DNA of 46,407 nucleotides. It comes from Holophagaceae bacterium (GTDB taxonomy: Bacteria > Acidobacteriota > Holophagae > Holophagales > Holophagaceae). Position 1 is the first letter of the stretch, and the number at the start of each line of letters is the position of its first letter. Positions 42,462-46,407 of the stretch are shown piece after piece. A program made the translations under genes and the position numbers. The stretch lies in contig JANYLR010000092.1 of NCBI GenBank assembly GCA_025363715.1, positions 1 to 46,407 on the forward strand, given 5' to 3'. The notes under the pieces were generated by a model, which searched no databases, had not been told where the DNA came from, and worked only from the letters and a program-made list of their open reading frames with translations.

Positions 42462-44900
42462 ATGCGGGCCACCTCTGTGTTCGTGATTCCTTTGTTTGCC
42501 TTGTCGGCCCTGGCCGCGCCGGGACCGGACACGGGGATCCTGGCTGTGCGGACCTCGGCGGTCATCCGAGTGGATGGTCGTCTGGATGAAGCCGATTGGA
42601 TGCGGGCCACCCCCGCCTCCGGATTCACACAGGAGTGGCCTCTGCGCGGCCAGGCCGCCCGGCAGCGAACCGAGGTACGGGTGCTTTATGACGACCACTT
42701 TCTGTACGTCGGGGCGCGGATGCACCATGACCCCATCTTGGATGGCGGTCCCGCCCGGGTGGTGCGTCGCCTCCACCGCCGGGACCAGGACAGCATGAGC
42801 GATTGGTTCGGCGTGGCCATCGACTCCAACCACGACCGCCGGACGGCACTGGTCTTCGAGGTGAATGCGGCGGGCGTCCAGAAGGATCAGGTCATCTACA
42901 ACGACAGCACCTATGACCCCAGCTGGGATGGCGTGTGGGAAAGCGCTGTCAGCATCGACCAGGATGGTTGGACCGCCGAGCTGAAAATTCCCCTGTCCCT
43001 CCTTCGCTTCAAGGCCGGCGAAGGACCCCAGACCTGGGGCATCAACTTCAGTCGGACCGATCAGGGCGTCATCCGCGAATCCAGCCGCTGGATGGTGGTG
43101 CCTCGGGGCGAGAGCGGCTTCGTCAGCCGCTTCCCCGAACTCAAGGGCCTGGAGGGACTGCATCCTCAGCTCCGGCAGGAATACGTGCCCTACTTCAGCG
43201 CTGCCCGAAAATTCGAGACGACCCGCAGCTTCGATGACCGTCGCTGGGATAACCGGGTCGGCCTGGATGCCATGTGGGGGCTCAATTCCTACTCCCAGGT
43301 GGATCTGACCCTTCGGCCGGACTTTGGGCAGGTTGAGGTGGATCAGACGGTGCTGAACCTCAGTACCGTGGAGACTTTCTTCCCAGAGAAGCGGCCCTTC
43401 TTCCTGGAGGGCATGGATATCTTCCGTGTGGCCGGACCAGATCTTTTCTACACCCGCAGAATTGGACAAGGACTGTCTGATCCCGTGCTCAACCCCGGTG
43501 AAACCCTTCTGGAGCGTCCCAGCGCCACCGACATCACTGCTGCCGCCAAGTACACCGCCAAATACGCCAATGGCACCCAGGTGGGTCTGCTGGGGGCCAG
43601 CGTCGAGCCCGCTCGGGCCACCATTCAGGATGCGGGTGGAGGGCGGTTTCGACGCGAGCTAGCCCCACTCTCCAACTTCGGGGTCCTGCGGGTCCAGCAG
43701 CTCATGGACGACCGCGGCAGCTACCTGGGTGGATTCGCCTCTGGTATGTATCAGACTGGACAGGAAGGACGAACCGCAGAGGTTCAGGCCCTCGATGGCG
43801 TTTACAAAACCGAGGACCGGAGTGGCCTCGTCGAAGCCACCTTGAGCCGGAGCCAGGTCGGTCTCAAGGAGGCGCAGGATCAGGGCTGGCGGGGGCGACT
43901 GCGAGGCCATCAGGACTGGAGCAGCGGCTGGGGTGTCGAGCTCCAGGCCATCAACGCCAGTCGGACCTACAATCCCAACGACGTCGGTTACCTGAACCGG
44001 GCCGACGAGCAGAGGATCTTCGCGGAGGTGGTCCGAGACTGGGACAGCACTTGGGGGGTCCTGCGACGCCGGGAGGTGGGCTTCAACCATACGGCAGCGC
44101 GAGACCAGGCCGGCCATGTCTTCCAGCGGAACTTCAACGCCTGGGCCAAGACTGATTTCACCAACTTCGTTTCCTTGTGGGGCGGCATGGGGGTGGACGT
44201 GGCCGTCGAGGATGACCGCGAGCTGCGGACCTACGCTGACCCCATCAAGAAGTACCTCGCCCGCCCGTCCTACCCCTACGCGAACCTGGGTTTCGACACC
44301 CAGGGAAACCGCCCCTGGTATGTCCGCGTCAACGCCAGCCGCTCCTGGCAGGAGGGGGGTCCCTCCACGGATACGACCCTGTTCCAGATCCTGAAACCCA
44401 CCTCCAGCACGGAGGTCCAGCTGACCACCAGCCTGACCCGTGACGAAGGGGAGCTGAAGTGGCTCGAGACCCCCGTCGCCACGCCCATCGTGGGCCTGCG
44501 TCGCCTCAGCCAGTTCGACCAGTCCCTGCGGGTGGCCTACGCCTTCAGCCCCACCTTCACCCTCCAGCTCTTCAGCCAGTGGCTCGCTGCGAATTGGAAC
44601 TTCCGCGACCTGAAGCACTACGCCAACGATCAGATGCTGGTACCCGGTCTTCCCCTGGATCAACCGCCCGGCACCGCGCCCCAGACCGCCTTCAGCTACC
44701 GCACCTGGAACCTGAACCTCATCGCCCGCTGGGAGTTCAAACCGGGCTCCACCTTCTTTCTCGTGTATACCCACGGCAGCAGCACGGATGCCCTCATCAA
44801 CGATCGGGCCAGTCTGGCCCCCCGCCCTGACCTGGCCATCCTGCGAAGGCTGCCCTCGGATGATGTGGTCCAGGCCAAGATCAGCTGGCTGTTCCGCTGA
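42462..44900 (+). CDS. DUF5916 outer-membrane-type protein with N-terminal CBM9-like domain
   Basis: 812 aa. AGGAGA precedes ATG 42462, which begins a signal peptide ending near SALAAPG. Residues about 25-230 form a CBM9-like/DUF4384-type beta domain (RVDGRLDEADW, then DWFGVAIDSNHDRR and WDGVWESAV). The remaining 550 residues are DUF5916: PDFGQVEVDQTVLNLSTVETFFPEKRPFFLEG is its strong hallmark, followed by barrel-like strands and an ending of W-L-F-R. Probably an outer-membrane beta barrel of unknown substrate. Its last 20 bases overlap the end of the convergent aminotransferase. An open frame back to 42387 has no binding site. Confidence 0.85.
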   Translation: MRATSVFVIPLFALSALAAPGPDTGILAVRTSAVIRVDGRLDEADWMRATPASGFTQEWPLRGQAARQRTEVRVLYDDHFLYVGARMHHDPILDGGPARVVRRLHRRDQDSMSDWFGVAIDSNHDRRTALVFEVNAAGVQKDQVIYNDSTYDPSWDGVWESAVSIDQDGWTAELKIPLSLLRFKAGEGPQTWGINFSRTDQGVIRESSRWMVVPRGESGFVSRFPELKGLEGLHPQLRQEYVPYFSAARKFETTRSFDDRRWDNRVGLDAMWGLNSYSQVDLTLRPDFGQVEVDQTVLNLSTVETFFPEKRPFFLEGMDIFRVAGPDLFYTRRIGQGLSDPVLNPGETLLERPSATDITAAAKYTAKYANGTQVGLLGASVEPARATIQDAGGGRFRRELAPLSNFGVLRVQQLMDDRGSYLGGFASGMYQTGQEGRTAEVQALDGVYKTEDRSGLVEATLSRSQVGLKEAQDQGWRGRLRGHQDWSSGWGVELQAINASRTYNPNDVGYLNRADEQRIFAEVVRDWDSTWGVLRRREVGFNHTAARDQAGHVFQRNFNAWAKTDFTNFVSLWGGMGVDVAVEDDRELRTYADPIKKYLARPSYPYANLGFDTQGNRPWYVRVNASRSWQEGGPSTDTTLFQILKPTSSTEVQLTTSLTRDEGELKWLETPVATPIVGLRRLSQFDQSLRVAYAFSPTFTLQLFSQWLAANWNFRDLKHYANDQMLVPGLPLDQPPGTAPQTAFSYRTWNLNLIARWEFKPGSTFFLVYTHGSSTDALINDRASLAPRPDLAILRRLPSDDVVQAKISWLFR

Positions 44901-46095
44901 GCCATCCGGCCACGCGGTCTGCATCGCCCTCGGTGTGGAAGCCATGGAAGGCCACGCGCAAGTAGCCCTCGCGGACGGACGCGAAGATCCCCTGGCGGTA
45001 GCCGGACCGGAGCAACTGGTCCAGGTGATCCGGCCCACCACCGCCATGGTGGAAGGCGAGGATGGGGCCCAGGCGCCCCGCGGCGAGCAGTCCCCCCAGC
45101 CGTTCGGCCTCGATGGACCAGCCTGACTCACGCAGGGTCTCCAACAGGCGGTGCTGAAGCCGCACCACGTGCGCCTCGATGGCGGGCACCCCCACCCCGT
45201 TGAGCAGCCGCAGCGACTCCAGCAGCGCGGAGCCATGCAGCAGGTTCGGACCTCCGGGCTCGAGCGCCCGGCCATCCGTCAGCCAGGCCCGCTGGAAATC
45301 CGTGGAAGGCCGGGCGAAATCCGTGGCCTGTTCCACCGACAGCCAGCTGCCCGAGGGGGCCAGGCGCTGCCGGAAGGTCTCGTCGGTCCACAGGAGGCCC
45401 AGCCCCTCCGGGGCCAGCAGTCCCTTGTAGCCCCCCGAGGCCAGCGCCGAGAGACCCTCCAGGTCCGCAGGCACCGTGCCGAGGGCCTGGATGCCGTCCA
45501 CCACCAGGTGGATGCCCCGTTCCCTGCAGGCCGCGCCGAGCCGTCGCAGATCCAGTTTTAGACCGTCCTGAAACCGCACCCAGGAGAGGGCGAGGAGGCG
45601 CGTCTTCGGACCAAGCGCCTCAAGGAGTCGCGACTCGGGATCCACTCCCGGAGGTGGGGGCGCACTGGACCAGGCCTCCGCCCCACACCGCTGACCGTCC
45701 CAGAGGGGGACTTCGCGGAAGCCCACCCCGCGTGCCCGGAGCGCCAGCCACGGCCATACGTTCGACGGGAATTCCCCCAGGGGCGCCAGGACCTCGTCAC
45801 CCTCCTGCCAGGGGAACCCCTGGGCCACGGCCACCAGGCCCGATGAGGTGGTGGGCGTCAGGCTGAGGTCCTCTGGACGTCCCCCCAGCAGAAGAGCCGC
45901 CTCGTTCCGCACCGCAGCCGGGAGGCCCACGAAGTCCTCCTCGAAGCCCATCTCCCAGGGGCGGAGTTCCTTGTGCATGAAGGCCCGCACCGCCCTCAAC
46001 GCGGCCCGGGGCACCGGACCCTCGGCGCAGTGCATGACCCAGAGATGGTCCGCATCCAGATGGAAGAGGGCCGGGTTGAGGGGTGGCGTGTTCAT
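44881..46095 (-). CDS. Class V aminotransferase
   Basis: 404 aa PLP enzyme of the cysteine desulfurase/kynureninase/isopenicillin-epimerase fold. The PLP lysine is in SGGYKGLLAPEGLG, the cofactor aspartate in HLVVDGIQALG. The C terminus ends YLRVAFHGFHTEGDADRVAGWL, a typical small domain. There is no active-site cysteine loop typical of IscS, so a desulfurase is not indicated. It overlaps the thyX stop by four bases upstream (ATGA), suggesting co-transcription, and is convergent with the DUF5916 gene. The substrate is unknown. Confidence 0.87.
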   Translation of the reverse strand: MNTPPLNPALFHLDADHLWVMHCAEGPVPRAALRAVRAFMHKELRPWEMGFEEDFVGLPAAVRNEAALLLGGRPEDLSLTPTTSSGLVAVAQGFPWQEGDEVLAPLGEFPSNVWPWLALRARGVGFREVPLWDGQRCGAEAWSSAPPPPGVDPESRLLEALGPKTRLLALSWVRFQDGLKLDLRRLGAACRERGIHLVVDGIQALGTVPADLEGLSALASGGYKGLLAPEGLGLLWTDETFRQRLAPSGSWLSVEQATDFARPSTDFQRAWLTDGRALEPGGPNLLHGSALLESLRLLNGVGVPAIEAHVVRLQHRLLETLRESGWSIEAERLGGLLAAGRLGPILAFHHGGGGPDHLDQLLRSGYRQGIFASVREGYLRVAFHGFHTEGDADRVAGWLSGTAS

Positions 46096-46407
46096 CCCTT
46101 GCCAGAGGCGAGGAGGGCCTTGAGCCCCACGGGATACAGGGGCTCCACCACGGATCGCACGGCCCCGGCGTACTGCTGGATCTCCCACTGGGCGTGGCTG
46201 TCCGTGCGCAGCCGGATGAAGTGGGCCACGGCCTGCAGGCTCACGGTCCAGTAAACCTCGGAATACAGCGCCACCGGCAGCACGCACCGGGCCTGCTCGC
46301 GGCAGACACCCAGCGAAAGCAGCTCCTTGTAGTGGGCCACGGCGCCCCGGCAGCTCTCCAGATAGCTTTCCAGGGCCCGGGCACGGTGGGCCTCATCGAT
46401 TTCGCCC
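46092..46407 (-). CDS. thyX: FAD-dependent thymidylate synthase ThyX, 3' part
   Basis: Only the C-terminal 104 residues are in the window; the gene continues past the right edge. LSLGVCREQARCVLPVALYS, then YWTVSLQAVAHFIRLRTDSHAQWEIQQYA is the ThyX C-terminal core that binds dUMP and flavin. The RHRXXS-type motif should lie outside the window. ThyX makes dTMP with NAD(P)H and methylene-tetrahydrofolate. It overlaps the aminotransferase start by four bases. Confidence 0.9.
   Translation of the reverse strand, partial: GEIDEAHRARALESYLESCRGAVAHYKELLSLGVCREQARCVLPVALYSEVYWTVSLQAVAHFIRLRTDSHAQWEIQQYAGAVRSVVEPLYPVGLKALLASGKG

Overview
The window is G+C-rich (about two thirds by eye) and densely packed. 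It reads like a chromosomal segment of a Gram-negative, anaerobically respiring environmental bacterium. Gene content (multiheme cytochrome, long acyl-CoA dehydrogenase, glycyl radical enzyme, DUF5916 protein, TonB receptor, ThyX) and base composition suggest an acidobacterium of the Geothrix/Holophaga type. This is an inference; no rRNA or other marker lies in the window. All family names rest on motifs and remembered sequence, not on searches.

Layout. 1-577: two 179-bp tandem repeats and no convincing gene. 578-4188: a small protein, an M20 amidohydrolase, two more small proteins and the lipid II flippase MurJ. 4274-7465: a one-polypeptide MmeI-like (Type IIL) restriction-modification enzyme whose target-recognition segment has clearly lower G+C. 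7692-11303: leftward fadD and an acyl-CoA dehydrogenase. 11595-13559: a TonB-dependent receptor. 13789-20321: the most interesting block, an octaheme cytochrome of the MccA/SirA sulfite reductase type followed by SCO, NosL, a small membrane protein, an ABC permease, its ATPase and a DsbB-like membrane protein, together looking like a copper-delivery and redox-maturation set. 20366-24158: glcDEF (glycolate oxidase), leftward. 24351-27501: an alpha/beta hydrolase, a DinB protein and an acyl-CoA carboxylase carboxyltransferase. 27546-29890: two overlapping paralogous MFS transporters. 29898-33136: a HypD-like glycyl radical enzyme and its activase. 33217-36721: an SDR oxidoreductase, an alanine-type aminotransferase and a short-chain acyl-CoA dehydrogenase. 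36910-42079: TPR proteins, an ArnA-like formyltransferase, an orphan response regulator and a bacteriohemerythrin. 42078-42348: a 271-bp MITE-like element with perfect 19-bp terminal inverted repeats. 42462-46407: a DUF5916 outer-membrane-type protein, a class V aminotransferase and the 3' part of thyX.

The main result is in the cytochrome gene. The reading frame 13789-15858 carries seven CX2CH-type sites and one CX15CH site, the arrangement known from MccA. The second cysteine codon of the third site is an in-frame TGA (14842-14844), giving C-E-E-(TGA)-H. Nothing else breaks the frame, and a strong hairpin starts a few bases after the TGA. It is either a selenocysteine-containing heme site (CXXUH), a nonsense mutation, or a base-call error. 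The window alone cannot decide.

Functionally the region joins anaerobic respiration (sulfite reductase-like cytochrome plus copper chaperones), oxidation of fatty and hydroxy acids (FadD, two acyl-CoA dehydrogenases, a carboxyltransferase, GlcDEF) and amino-acid fermentation (hydroxyproline-type dehydratase, aminotransferase). Several intergenic spaces hold long inverted repeats of two or three short-period families.
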